From Aphrocallistes beatrix (Eukaryota > Porifera > Hexactinellida > Sceptrulophora > Aphrocallistidae), in assembly GCA_963281255.1 (NCBI GenBank), contig OY725488.1:4983925-5047924 (forward strand): 64,000 nt of DNA, in the 5' to 3' direction. Shown here piece after piece: positions 35,195 to 46,539 of this stretch. The translations under genes and the position numbers were made by a program. Position 1 is the stretch's first letter. The number at the start of each line of letters is the position of its first letter. The notes below the pieces were generated by a model. The model saw only the letters and a list, made by a program, of their open reading frames with translations, searched no databases and was not told the origin of the DNA.

Positions 35195-36035
35195 TGTTGC
35201 GTGGAATTCTGAGACGCATAGAATTTTGAGACACTAGTGTTATCGAACTATGGATTGCATAGAATTTTGAGGCGCATAGAATTCTGAGACTGAGTTCACT
35301 AGCTACGTATATAATCTCAATATTATTAATTCATACCCAGGATTTCACTTGATCTGATTTTTACTTTCATTATGCCCCTGTTATTAATATAAACCTTGAT
35401 TCAGCTCCAAAAGAACCATCAATGAGGGGTGTGGGCCGGTGATATTCTACATCATAACTAATTATGTCGAATGTATATATCCCAATCATTCGTAATCAAT
35501 ACCCTTACACCTGAAATGCTGATTGAAATAATGACAATATATGTGGCAGCTAATTATTGATGCGGGTAGTGGGGCTGAAACAATTTCAGCGGCATTATAA
35601 GAATGTATTTGATGTTGTGTGCTTTTCGCCTTAGAATTATAAATGGATCGTTTGGAGTACGTCCGAACATTTGAATTCTTAAAACATGGAAAATATCCAG
35701 ATGGATTTTCCTGTCAACAGAAGTGGAACTTCAAGAGAAAGTTGACCAGATTTTTCGTATCTGAGTCGGACATACTCTACAAGGTGAGTACGATCTAATA
35801 ATTCTGGTATTTACGGTTTATTCAAAGATTTTTTAAAAGCGAATAGAAAGTATTTTAAAATATAGCAGCTTGACGTTCTTCCAATTATCTTGTAAAGTAC
35901 ACTCTAGAGGAGGGTTTGATTTAGTTATTAGGATTGCCTGTATTAAAATAATTGACACTAAATCTAATAGAATGTCTCAAAATTCTACGCAATACATGGT
36001 TCGATAACACTAGTGTCTCAAAATTCCACGCAACA
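35195..36035 (+). mobile_element. Ginger-type DNA transposon, internally deleted
   Basis: Ends TGTTGCGTGGAATT and AATTCCACGCAACA, with inverted repeats extending about 90 bases (including ACACTAGTGTTATCGAAC). The left one carries a small internal duplication. Exact 4-base direct repeat GTCC flanks it (35191-35194, 36036-36039). TGTNR termini and a 4-base duplication are the published hallmarks of Ginger elements, DNA transposons whose transposase is related to gypsy integrase. The cargo exon at 35643 fits this. Most of the integrase is absent. Confidence 0.72.
35643..35783 (+). pseudogene. GIN/KRBA2-like integrase, N-terminal exon
   Basis: Forty-seven codons from ATG: MDRLEYVRTFEFLKHGKYPD, a GFSCQQKWNFKRK segment and FFVSESDILYK. 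They end exactly at a consensus donor AAG/GTGAGT (phase 0). The pattern FxFLxHGxYPxGF...KRxxRRFxxxxxxLYK is the N-terminal region of gypsy-integrase-like proteins (GIN, KRBA2-like), which precedes the H2C2 zinc finger and DDE core. No following exon is visible within the element, so it is an intact first exon of an otherwise lost gene. It is in the same orientation as AP2A and could act as a cryptic exon. Confidence 0.6.
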
Positions 36036-36039
36036 GTCC

Positions 36040-37860
36040 TTCGCATTGTTTCTCCTGAACATTTTTAGAGATATACGTATTTCCCCCCTGTAAATCTCTT
36101 TTGTAGCCAAAATAGACATATTTTGTCAACCGCCCGAAATTAAAGAGCATTAGATCGATCGTACAATTAAATGATCGTAACATTTCACAAACGACTTGAG
36201 AATTCATTTGACACATTTTTTGTATCCTCGCTGGTCATGCTAGTTTTGAGTTCAAACTTCAGACGAGTTAACTAGCTGCAATGCATGTAAACTCCATTTA
36301 TACAACACAATTCAACTTAGAAAATAGAGAAATCATAAAAGAATGTGTACTCAATACTTATATTACTCATTAGTTCTTAAATTCTAATCCTGACTTGCCA
36401 ATATTTAGTGGTATCTTTATTCGAATTCTGATTACTCGACTGTTAATGTAAGCATCACATCATTTTGATACTGTCATGTCTGAACAAGTAAAAAGTACTA
36501 CTTATATATAATAATATAAAGAAGACTAACCAAAAAATTGGGTGCACTCTTATGTGTGACGAATGCACAGGCCCCCCACATTCCAAAATTCGGTCCTAAT
36601 TTTCCAGACACCAGAAACTGACGTCACGACTGGCGACGCGGCTTTGTCGGGCACCTTGCAAGCCCAGGGCCCTGGGTATTTTGCCTCCCTGCTCCCATCC
36701 TCTCACCGACCTTGAAGTAAACCAGAAGTTTTCAGTAGAATCCAAGTTGCACGTGGGGCGTACCGACTTTCTCAACGGGCCGCGGGTTGTGCTGGCCAAA
36801 CAAAAAAATTTGCCAACAAACTATAGTTAGTATAATGACTACAGTACGATATACGTACTATTTAAGAAATTTTAACATTTTATACTATTGGATCCAGATT
36901 GTTATTTAATCAAGTTATTAGAAGAATAGATTGTAATTAGTAATTTGGTCGTAATCCTGGGGTTGAAAATGGGTTTCATTCCTGAACATTTGCGTAATTC
37001 TATATTTACATTTTACTATCAGTATCAATGTACTTTTTCCGAGGAATATTTTAGCATCCTAGATCCTACACACTTCCCCCATTTAAGAACCAGTCATTTT
37101 GAAATTTAAGCATTTGCTACATTGTTTATCCAGAAGTTTTTACGTACCGAAAATATTTATGCGTGCTTTGCGGGACAGATAATTCAGTTCCGGGCCGGTG
37201 TAATTATAATTTTGCCAACGAATACTTGAATACCATGTTTGTATTTGTTGATAATATAGTATTGTCTATCATGAATATTTTTTAGATATTTGCTTGAATA
37301 CTGATTATGACTATCCATTGGCGCCCGATCCGGTCCTGAACAATGTTTACGTCAAGTTACTCCACAGTCACATTAGTGCTTACTATCGAAGTGTTATTTA
37401 ATGTCCGAAATTTTGCATGTACTTTGTCATATTATCAAGAATTATATACTAATTTCGATGAATCTGGGTATATTATACGATAAATGTTGTCAGCTTCCAG
37501 AGGCTTAGCCTCTGGACCCCACTGGAAGGCTTACAGCGCTCCCCAGCCCCCCAGCTGGATGCTGTGTCCCCCTGTCACTAAAAATCTTGGTTACGCCGGA
37601 TCAATGCGGTAGTGCCCCTGCTATCGACTTCATCTTTTCCTTGATACCGGTACAAATCGTTCGGTGAAAGGCCGTTGTATATATGTTACAGTCTATGTTA
37701 CAGTATGTTACAGTGTAATCAGTTATTTCATGAAAAGCCCAGTGATTTCACGAAATTACTAGGCTTTTCGTGAAAAAAAACACTCATTCCACGAAATGCC
37801 TAGTAATTTCGTGAGATCATTAGGCACTTCATGAAATCCCTAATTTCACAAACTGTAAAT
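36040..37860. other. Intronic stretch, no gene
   Basis: A GC-rich block at 36560-36800 starts CAGGCCCCCCAC and ends GTTGTGCTGGCCAA, suggestive of hAT-type ends but not delimitable. At 37640-37850 short inverted copies of CACGAAATTACTAGGC occur. Another GC-rich piece lies at 37495-37600. Open frames here are not protein-like. Confidence 0.35.
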
Positions 37861-37984
37861 ATACACTGCCTGGTATAATGTATTCGAACGCCACTTTGCT
37901 TGCATCATAAGTAATATTGTGAACGGTCTATCAATAAAGTTAAACTTACTTATGCATTTTAGTAGTACCATTCTAGAGTGGTAC

Positions 37985-38370
37985 AGCGGACCCACTGATA
38001 AACAGCACTCCCAATAGCAGACCTAGATCTGTAATTGTTTCCTTTTCAAATTCTTTTCCAGTGTAGGGAATAGTGTAAAGTCGCTAGGTGCCAGATCAGG
38101 TAAATATGGTGGATGGGGTAGTTTTTCATATCCTAGTTCATGAATCTTTACGATTGACTTGTGTAAGTAAATCCCCTCCCTAATATTTCCACGCCGTTAT
38201 CTTTAATAGCAGGGTGTAATTTCTCTATTAAAAAGTTGATGAAGTCATAACTGTTGATTATTTTCCCTTTAACAAGTAATCTACCTGACTACTGGTGTTC
38301 TTCCACTAACAACTCTACTGCTTTGTCTCTGGATCATAGAAATACTAGGTCGTTCAATAAGTTTGAGTTG
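37985..38370 (-). pseudogene. mariner-like transposase fragment
   Basis: Reads PHPPYLPDLAPSDFTLFPTL, the third catalytic Asp region of mariner transposases, followed by a KNLKRKQLQI helix. Upstream are decayed frames, and the sequence TACTAGGTCGTTCAATAAG near 38346-38364 resembles a mariner terminal repeat. Cut by the HLE at 38416. At 37866 a CACTGCCTGG tip of a Tc1-type repeat lies close by. Confidence 0.65.
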
Positions 38371-38415
38371 TATTTCAATTACTATCGCTGTAAAGTTCTC
38401 AACCTTCATATTTAA

Positions 38416-39839
38416 CAAGCGCGCTTCACTTGATTGCGCTGCGCGGCTGGCGTCCTTTGGACGCCTATGCTCATATTGGTTAATTATAAAGTAGATAACA
38501 TCTCTTAATACATCTGTTTTATTGTTGTCATCGATATCACTCGAAAAATCATCAAATTTGTCAATTTTTAAATTTTTGATGCGTAATGATGACGTTATAA
38601 CAGAGTGATGAGTTATCATTATTTTATGAGAGTTGTATCATATTTGAGATATATTAATATACTCATTATATTAAAACTTCAGCCTTCTATCACCTGATAT
38701 GGCTGAGTTATAGTCAAAAACTGAAATTTCTAATTATAAAAAAGGTGACAAAGACGTCGTAATTCCATGATAAGTCGACTTTCTGGTCTGAGGTCAAAAC
38801 TTAGTGGAGCCATAGCCAAAAGACTCCAGCTTTCTGTGCCTAGTAGTTTCTTCAATCAATTCGTTACATATATACACTGCCTGACCAAAAGTATTGGAAC
38901 GCCACTATTTCCCAGTAAAATAGTATTAAAATGGTATCATTCATAGTAGACATTCAATCTAGTTAAGATTTCGATTTATTGAAAAGGGCTTAATAAGTCC
39001 AGATAACAATCACTATTCATATACTGTAAGGAGTTTTGTAATTCGTAGCTTTAGTATTTTGTGTGGGCCCCATTGACTATTTCAGATTATCCTACTCTTT
39101 TGACGTTAAGGGAAAGATCAAAAGAGTAGATTATCCTACTCTTTTGATCTTTCCCCCTTTATAATTTCTTTTAGTTCCATTTAAAGAGGTTGGTGTCATG
39201 TTGGAAGGTTGGTTTCTCCCCAGATTCTATTAATGGTAAATAAAAAGTGTTATAAAAAATCTTCAAAATCTTATTTATATAAAATGTTGAATTGACGTTT
39301 TGGTCCAAAATATCAGTGGACCCAATTGTTTACCATAAAAACAACCCCAAATTGAAATAGAACCCCTATATCCTAGGCTAAATACTGATTGTATTATGAA
39401 GACTGTCCATGGAGGACAGTCTTCATAATACAATCAGTATTTAACCTCTGATTCCTTTCCCTCCGGACTCTAATTCTCCCATCAGAGTTAAAGAGCCGAA
39501 TTCTTGTCTCATTACTCCAGATAATCCGACCCCAAACTTCAAAAGTGAAATTTTTATGTGCATGATAAAATGCTGACCTTTTTTCTCTTTGATATGGGTG
39601 GTTTGCGAGCTGTCATACAGGATCTGAATCCCAAATCCTTTATCCGCCTTCTTAGTGTTCTTTTTGAAAAGCCCCACTGCCTGATTACGTAAATTGTTCG
39701 AGATTTCGCACCTCTTCACCATAATGCAATGGTAATTTATTAAAGAGTATAATAATGAAATAGCGCAGTGAAAGAATAATTTAGCCGCTCATGCTCACAC
39801 ACACACACACACACATTCATCGAGTTTTAATAGTAAGGA
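38416..39839 (-). mobile_element. HLE interrupted by Tc1 element
   Basis: 3' end CAAGCGCGC at 38416 and body to CGTTACATATATA at 38874. After the Tc1 remnant the 5' end resumes as a CA-repeat and ATTCATCGAGTTTTAATAG up to 39839. The middle 3' hairpin is shortened. The shared open frame is preserved at 38440-38619. Confidence 0.85.
38875..39790 (-). pseudogene. Tc1-like transposase remnant
   Basis: Left tip CACTGCCTGACCAAAAGTAT after TA is a classic Tc1 end. Transposase pieces, right to left: a helix-turn-helix start (MVKRCEISNNLRNQAVGLF), IIWSNETRIRLFNSDGRIRV and CIMKTVLHG, then after a rearranged palindrome DILDQNVNSTFYINKIL and PTFQHDTNL. The first catalytic Asp is Asn (WSNE for WSDE), with several frame changes. 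Dead element inserted in the HLE TA tract. Confidence 0.7.
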
Positions 39840-40119
39840 TTTAACCATATATCTTTACTAGTTCCAAATTATAGACTGATTGAATGGAAACTCTTTTAGC
39901 TTTTCACATCATACCTATTTCAGCATGCTTGTAATAAATGGCTTCCAAGGATGACAATTTCAATTTGAAATGGAGAGCATACATTGAATTTCGAACAAAA
40001 CTCAATATCCAGCCCGTACTCATTCACAACGAGTTACAGGAGACACTTGGAATGGATTGTCCTTCCAGATCCACCATTGAACGATGAGCTGCACGATTTA
40101 GGTCCGCAGATAAAAATAA
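39840..40119. other. Short spacer, nothing recognised
   Basis: Between two HLE copies. Mixed composition, open frame at 39984 not protein-like. Confidence 0.3.
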
Positions 40120-40670
40120 TGCTTACTATTAAAACTCGATTACTGTGTATATATGTGTATATTATATATATATATATATATGTAACGAATTGATTGAAGA
40201 AACTGGCGGGCACAGAAAGCTAATTTTTGGCATGTGGGAGTCTTTTGGCTATGGCTCCAGTAAGTTCTGAGCTCAGAGCAAAATGTCGACTCATCATGGA
40301 ATTATGACGTCATTGTCACATTTTAAAAAGTTAAACAATAAGGTTATTCGAGCATTACTCAGCCATTATAGGAGATATAAGGCTGAAATTTTAATAGAAT
40401 CTGTATACTAGCATACCTCACATATGATGCAACTATCATCAAAAAATGATTACTCATCACTTTTTTATGATGTCACCATGACTCATCAAAATTTTTAAAA
40501 TTGATAAATTTGGTGATTTTTCGTGTGATAGATTATAACAGTAGGACAGATGTATTTAGAGATGTTATCTCCCTTATAATTAACCAATGTGACTCCAGGC
40601 GACCGAAGGGAGCCTCCGGCGGACACAAAGTGTCCGCCAGCCGCGCAGGCAAGCAAGCGAAGCGCGCTTG
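40120..40670 (+). mobile_element. HLE, full length
   Basis: 5' tip reads TGCTTACTATT (C to G change), TA tract 40150-40180, complete 3' hairpins ending CTTG before T40671. Confidence 0.9.
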
Positions 40671-40754
40671 TGATTTAAAAAACAAACAAAAATCGAACAT
40701 TTTTATGATTAATTGGAATAGGAAAATGTCGATGAGAAAATTTAGTACGAAGTT

Positions 40755-40901
40755 TTATTTAGATAGATTGGGCATTCTGTAGATAAAAACAATTTTGGCT
40801 GCCTTATCAACTCCAAGTTTATTCCTTATGTTGGAATGTATATAGCCAAATGCTGAAAATATCCGCTCAATTCCTGCGCTTGATGCCATAGCAGAATAAT
40901 T
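40755..40901 (-). pseudogene. hAT transposase C-terminal dimerisation fragment
   Basis: Minus-strand frame, open to its stop at 40755: SSAGIERIFSAFGYIHSNIR, then NKLGVDKAAKIVFIYRM. This is the conserved hAT dimerisation motif (SxxxERxFSxxGxIxxxxRxxLxxxxxxKLVFI). Nothing upstream continues it, so only the last 48 codons survive, next to the HLE 3' end. Confidence 0.7.
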
Positions 40902-41159
40902 TAATTTTTGATATTAAGAAAGCCATTGATTAACATTGTTCACAATCATATGTGTGATCATTATAATTCGAATAGAGTCGAGTCTCGTTAATATGAATCA
41001 GGGAACCTTCGAAACTTGTACTATTATCCGAAATTCGTATTACCCAAAAGTTAATTTCATGCATTTGTACAAGCTGGGGAATCAAACCTTGTTCGCTTTA
41101 GCCGGAATTTTGCCTTATCCGTGTTCATATTAGCGAGAGGCTACTTTACTTTATTATAT

Positions 41160-41877
41160 GATTTAAATCAAGGATTTAAATCAAACAACCCTGCCATTAG
41201 CACTCCAGATAATGTTTCATTAATTGAGAGAATGGTGATGGAAGGCATGTTTTTAACCGTCGATCAGTTACCGCAAACATGGAGATGTCATCGGGAGCAA
41301 TTCATTCAATTCTGACCATTCGTCTTGGCTACCGATCGATTTGTGGCAAATGGGTCCCACATAATCTCAGTGAGCAACAAATGCTCACCCGAGTGAATAC
41401 AGCAAAAAAGCTCTTAGAAACATATGATAAGTGTGATTCTAGGCGCCTATCAGATAGTATAACTGATGATGAGACTTGTGTACCGTTTTCTACTCCTTAT
41501 AGTTAGTATAAAATGCGATCGTGGGTGAAAGGAGATGAAAAACCGACACAAGTTCACAGGCCCGACTTCAGAAACTCGAAAGTAATGTATACAATTTTCT
41601 TCAATAATGGCGGTATTGTTTTACAATTACCTTCTGAGAGTGGTAAATCTATCAATGCGACCTATTTTATTCATAAATCCTACCAAACTTGATTAAAAAT
41701 GTAAATCAGGCTCGTCATAAGGCTGGAATGAGCAGTATTAACATATTGATTGATAACGCTAGTTCCGTGTGTGGCAGTAGGAGCGGATTACTTTGAATAA
41801 AAAACTACTACTTTAGTCCATATAGTGTATACACTTACTTTTGTGATATGAGCTGCAAGACTTTTTGAATGCCCTAG
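41160..41877 (+). pseudogene. mariner transposase remnant
   Basis: Pieces in order: VSLIERMVMEG, MSSGAIHSILTIRLGYR, KWVPHNLSEQQMLTRV, ITDDETCVPF (first catalytic region, usually TGDE), RPDFRNSKVMYTIFF, and INATYFIH. Same lineage as the element at 50131 (RPDFRSSKVMYCIFF). It has at least one frame change and one in-frame stop, and the middle catalytic region is lost. The right tip GACTTTTTGAATGCCCTAG before TA is a mariner end; no left end found. Confidence 0.75.
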
Positions 41878-41999
41878 TATATTGTTTCCTCCACAGTTAT
41901 TATTCGTTCGGCCTATTCGGCCGGAACGAAAACGTTCAAACCAGTCATATATGGCGGTTTTCCCTAGAACTACTTAACCGTAAACAGCTTCCAGAACCA

Positions 42000-42496
42000 T
42001 CCTTACTATTAAAACTCGATTAATGTGTATATATGTATGTATATATCTATCTATCTATATATATCTCTGTAACGAATTGATTGAAGAAACTGCCGGGCGC
42101 AGAAAGCTGATTTTTGGCATGTAGGAGTCTTTTGGCTATGGCTCCAGTAAGTTCTGAGCTCAGAGCAAAATGTCGACTCATCATGGAATTATGACGTCGT
42201 CACATTTTTAAAAGTTAAGCAATACAGTTATTCGAGCATAACTCCGTCATTATAGGAGATAGAAGGCTGAAATTTCAATAGAATCTGTATACTAACATAC
42301 CTCACATATGATGCAACTATCATCAAAAAATGAATACTCATCACTTTGTTATGACGTCATCATTACTCATCAAAATTTTTAAAATTGATAAATTTGGTGA
42401 TTTTTCGTGCAATATCAATTATAACTGTAGGACAGAGCCTCCGGCGGACACAAAGTGTCCGCCAGCCGCGCAGCGCAAGCAAGCGAAGCGCGCTTG
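42000..42496 (+). mobile_element. HLE, full length with small deletion
   Basis: Both ends present. About 45 bases are missing just before the 3' hairpins (GACAGAGCCTCC junction near 42435). A Tc1-like element follows within 14 bases. Confidence 0.9.
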
Positions 42497-42509
42497 TTAC
42501 ATATATATA

Positions 42510-43645
42510 CAGGGTGTCTCAAAAGTTTTTTCCGGTTGTACTAATACCCATAACTAGTAAACTACAGTATAGAAATCTTATTTTATTTGCCAATATAATC
42601 TCCTCTAAGTTGGATACAAGAATTAATTCGAGCAGGCATCCCTGAGATTAAATTCTCCAAAATCAACAGCGTGAGTCCTTTCCAGATATTTCTCAGGTAA
42701 TTAGCGAGCTCTGACAAGTTGGTGGCTGGTCTCATCTTGTCAAGCACTGCTTGAATAATCGCCCAAAGATTTTCAATGGGATTTAAATCTGGTGAATTGC
42801 TGATTCAAATTCCTTTTGCCCAGTAGCCTGGAATATGATTGGAAAACCAGGTTTGCGTCTTTTTGACGGTATGGGCAGGAGCCCCATCCTGCATAAAAAT
42901 GACCTCGGACATCAAGCGACACATTTTCCGTTCTGTCATTGGGCCTGTAGTTTTCCTTCTCTTTGAGTTAGGAAGGCAAGACTTCTCCAAAATTTCTTTT
43001 ATATAGTATTCTGCATTTACAGATTGTTTGGGAGGAAGAAAATGGAGTTCCGAGAGCCCACTGCCACTCATCATCCCCCAGACCATGATTTTAGGCGGGA
43101 ATTAACTGTTTGAATAGGTTCAATGTTTCCCGCATTCTGACTCCAAACCCAGTCGTTCTGCCGATTTGTTGGATGGAAAAGTTCAAAAGAACTAAAAAGA
43201 ACCCTTTTCCAATCCTGTTTATCCCAAATTTTATGACTAAGGCAGAATTGTAGCCTCTGCTCCTTCTGTTTTTCCGACAATTTTGGATGCGAAGGTCTTT
43301 TGTATTGCTTTGTTCCGATGGTATTCCTTAAATAGCGATGTAGTATAGTGTCTTTACTGATTCTGTGTGAATTTTTCGAAACGATACAAGCAAGTTTTCG
43401 TGTAGACTGCCAACGTTTGCCTAGAGATTTTCTGATAATGATTTTAGGAACGCGAGAAAGCCCTGTTGGACGCCCAGACCGAGGTTTGTCCTCCATGGAT
43501 TTGCCTGATAGACTCTTCGTTTTCAATTTTCAAACAGTCTTAACTGTAACTCCTAAGGTCTGAGCAATCTGTTTTGGCTAATACCAGATTCTAACATACC
43601 AATTGCGCGTAATCTCTTACCAATTCTGGAATTTTGGACATCCAT
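42510..43645 (-). pseudogene. Tc1-like transposase, nearly full length, broken
   Basis: Start MDVQNSRIGKRLRAIGMLES at 43645, stop near 42583. Helix-turn-helix parts are followed by RPSHPKLSEKQKEQRLQFC, VLFSSFELFHP (the usual SDE is lost), MVWGMMSGSG, FMQDGAPAHT (second Asp) and SPDLNPIENLW (final Glu). There are one in-frame stop in the N-terminal part and several frame changes. The right-to-left gene ends at the tip CAGGGTGTCTCAAAAG after TA (42510). The upstream tip was lost where a degenerate HLE begins. Confidence 0.82.
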
Positions 43646-43659
43646 TATATAAGCTACCA

Positions 43660-44104
43660 CCGCGCTTCACTTGCTTGCAATAATTATAAGGGAGATAACA
43701 TCTCTAAATACGTTTGTCCTACTGTTATAATCGATATCGCACGAAAAATCGACAAATTTTTCAATTTTTAAAATTTTGATACGTAATGATGACGTCATAA
43801 TAGAGTTATGTGTAATTATTTTTTGATGATAGTTGCATCACTTGTGAGGTATATTAATATACACATTATATAATAATTTCAGCCTTCTATCCCCCAAAAT
43901 AGCTGAGTTATAGTCGAAAAACTGAAATTATAATTATACAAAAGGTGACAATTAAGTCATAATTCCATGATGATGTGGACATTTTCGTCTGAGGTCAGAA
44001 CTTGTGGAGCCATAGCCAAAAGACTCCCCATGCCAAAAATCAGCTTTCTGTGCCTGGCAGTTTCTTCAATCAATTCGTTACGCACATATATATATATATA
44101 TATA
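43660..44104 (-). mobile_element. HLE, degenerate, ends in TA tract
   Basis: Starts CCGCGCTTCACTTGCTTGC and lacks the first two hairpins. The body continues to CGTTACGCACATATATATA. Two fold-back MITEs and another HLE occupy the position of its 5' end. Confidence 0.75.
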
Positions 44105-44692
44105 CAGGGTGGTCCACGGATAATCTACTCTACTGATTTAAAAATGTCATATTTCAAGAACTTCATCTCAGATTTTTAGGAATGATCACTCGTTTTATTG
44201 CCCAAACTTATACATTTTGATATTTACTAGCAAAAATCCCGTTAGATTATGTCATTGCTTTTAGAGACTGAAATGAAAGTCACCATTGTGAAATGGTACT
44301 ATGAAAATGTTAAGAATATAGTCAGAACACAAAGGATGGTCCTAGCAGTGAAAACTGGACCTGGTGCTGTTTTTTTGGCAACTGAACCATTCTCCTCGCA
44401 TTTCATAACAAGATTCCTGATTATTTGTCCACATGGAGCTGTTTACACTAAAATTGTCTTGAAAGTGCTCTGTGTTCTGACTATACTCTTAACTTTTTCA
44501 TAGTACCATTTCACAATGGTGACTTTCATTTCAGTCTCTGAACGCAAAGACATAATCTAACGGGATTTTTGCTAGTAAATATCAAAATGTATAAGTTTGG
44601 GCAATAAAACGAGTGGTCATCCCTAAAGATCTGAGATGAAGTTCCTGAAATATAACATTTTTAAATCAGTAGATTATCTGTGGACCACCCTG
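44105..44692. mobile_element. Fold-back MITE, 588 bp, Tc1/mariner type
   Basis: Ends CAGGGTGGTCCACGGATAAT and the inverted ATTATCTGTGGACCACCCTG, with TA on both sides. Arms about 280 bases with AACGGGATTTTTGCTAG paired to its inverse. No transposase. Confidence 0.9.
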
Positions 44693-44704
44693 TATATATA
44701 TTTA

Positions 44705-45447
44705 CAGGGTGACCCATAAGTTCTGTTACAAGCTTCATTAGGTATAAAATTTCTTATACTCAAACTATCTTAGTTATTTAGTCCTTAGAGATTGTAATTC
44801 GAATATTTTCAATGATTTTAAAAGATTTTTCGATTCTATGACTTAGAAATTTGTTTTGTATGGTGAGTTTTGAGAAAAAAAATGTGTCCTGGTACGCAGC
44901 GAAAATCGTGAATCTTTTCAAGTTATTTTCCCAGAGTCTTCAAATTCTAGGAAAAATTAGCTCACATATTTTCCTCGAACAGTCTAAATTTGTAGAGATA
45001 TAAGATGTTCAGATTAGTGCATTTTGAAGACCATTTGGGTCAGACTTTTATGTGATGTGAAAAAAATGCCATTTGGGGAATTTTGCAAAATGTACCTAAT
45101 TTGAACTGCGACTGAATAACTTTTTCTCTTTTCTGATAGCGAATTCAGTGGATTTATGAAATATTTCTATGGCGAATGAAAGGTATTAATCGGTTAAATC
45201 GTCATGGGACATCGATTATGAAGACATTTTTTACAGAAGCAGTGGTCCCAGATTCGCGATTTTCGCTGCGTGCCAGGACACATTTCTTTTTCTCAAAACA
45301 CATTTCTAAGTCATAGAATCGAAAAATCTTTTAAAATCATTAAAATATTCGAATTACAATCTCTAAGGACCATAATAACTAAGATCATTTGAGTATAAGA
45401 AATTTTATACATAATGAAGCTTGTATCAAAACTTATGGATCACCCTG
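44705..45447. mobile_element. Fold-back MITE, 743 bp, Tc1/mariner type
   Basis: Ends CAGGGTGACCCATAAGTT and inverted AACTTATGGATCACCCTG, TA on both sides, 12 bases from the preceding MITE. A second, interrupted copy of this family lies at 46540-47760. Confidence 0.9.
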
Positions 45448-45459
45448 TATATATATATA

Positions 45460-45959
45460 CAAGCGCGCTTCGCCTGCTTGCGCTGCGCGGCTGGCGGCTG
45501 GCGGACACTTTGTATCCGCCGGAGGCTCCCTTCGGTCGCCTGGAGGTGAGATTGGTTAATAATAAGGGAGATATCATCTCTAAATATGTCCATCTTAGTT
45601 TTAAAATCGATATCACTCGAAAAATCACTAAATTTGTCAATTTTTAAAATTTTGATGAGTAATGATGACGTCATAACAAAGTGATGAGTCATCATTTTTT
45701 GATGATAGTTGCATCATATGTGAGGCGTGTTAGTATACAGATTCTATTAAAATTTCAGCCTGCTATCTCCTATAATAGCTGAGTTATGCCCGAATAACTG
45801 TGTTGCAACTTTTAAAAGTGTGACAATGACGTCATAATTCCATGATGAGTCGACATTTTGCTCTGAGTTCAGAACTTACTGGAGCCATAGCCAAAAGACT
45901 CCCACATGCCAAAAATCAGCTTTCTGTGTTCGGCAGTTTCTTCAATCAATTCGTTACTG

Positions 45960-45990
<31 letters not shown>

Positions 45991-46229
45991 TATATATATA
46001 TATATAAATATACATTTGTCAAGGTACGTTTGATAAACCTAAGTATTTATTGAAAGCACACACACAGTTACAAAAATAATAGTGAACAGCATTAAGACTG
46101 ACTACTATGCTTGGTTGCTTATATACTAGTCCCTATTGTTAAGATATCTAAACTACGCCTAACTATCGCTACGTCGTACTAGTGTTGCTATGGATACTTC
46201 ACACATTAATCGAGTTTTAATAGTAAGGA
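45460..46229 (-). mobile_element. HLE carrying a solo LTR
   Basis: CAAGCGCGC end at 45460, complete body, long TA tract 45959-46011, then a 187-bp LTR-like insertion, then the 5' tip CATTAATCGAGTTTTAATAG ending at 46229. Confidence 0.9.
46017..46203. mobile_element. Solo LTR-like insertion, 187 bp
   Basis: Begins TGTCAAGG and ends ACTTCACA (TG...CA), bordered by CATT (46013-46016 and 46204-46207), where intact HLE copies have a single CATT. A 4-base duplication and TG...CA ends fit LTR retrotransposons. No internal region. Confidence 0.65.
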
Positions 46230-46539
46230 TATATATATAGTAGAACTTCAGTTATCCGAACCCATTGGTTGACCAAATAAAATTGCTAAATTTATAAATG
46301 ATGCATCCTTTGAGAATTGCAAGTACTACACTGCCATCATTTTATATACTATTGATGATACTTACATAGATCAATATGTATTTTATCCATATTCATCATT
46401 ATGACTACTTAGTACTACTGACTAACTTTTGTATATAGTGTAATAGGCTATGCTTTACTCAAAAATGTTAATTCCTTGATATTTTGCACTAAACTGCTCT
46501 ATACTACTTTTACTAAAATTTAATAGTCAACACCTTATC

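Noticed and set aside
36596-36799. GC-rich block considered as rRNA or CpG-island promoter
   Set aside because: No rRNA signature is recognised, it is short and isolated inside the intron, and its edges look like hAT-type ends.
39792-39817. (CA)n run as an independent microsatellite feature
   Set aside because: It is the 5' tract of the HLE copy 38416-39839, so it is explained by that element.
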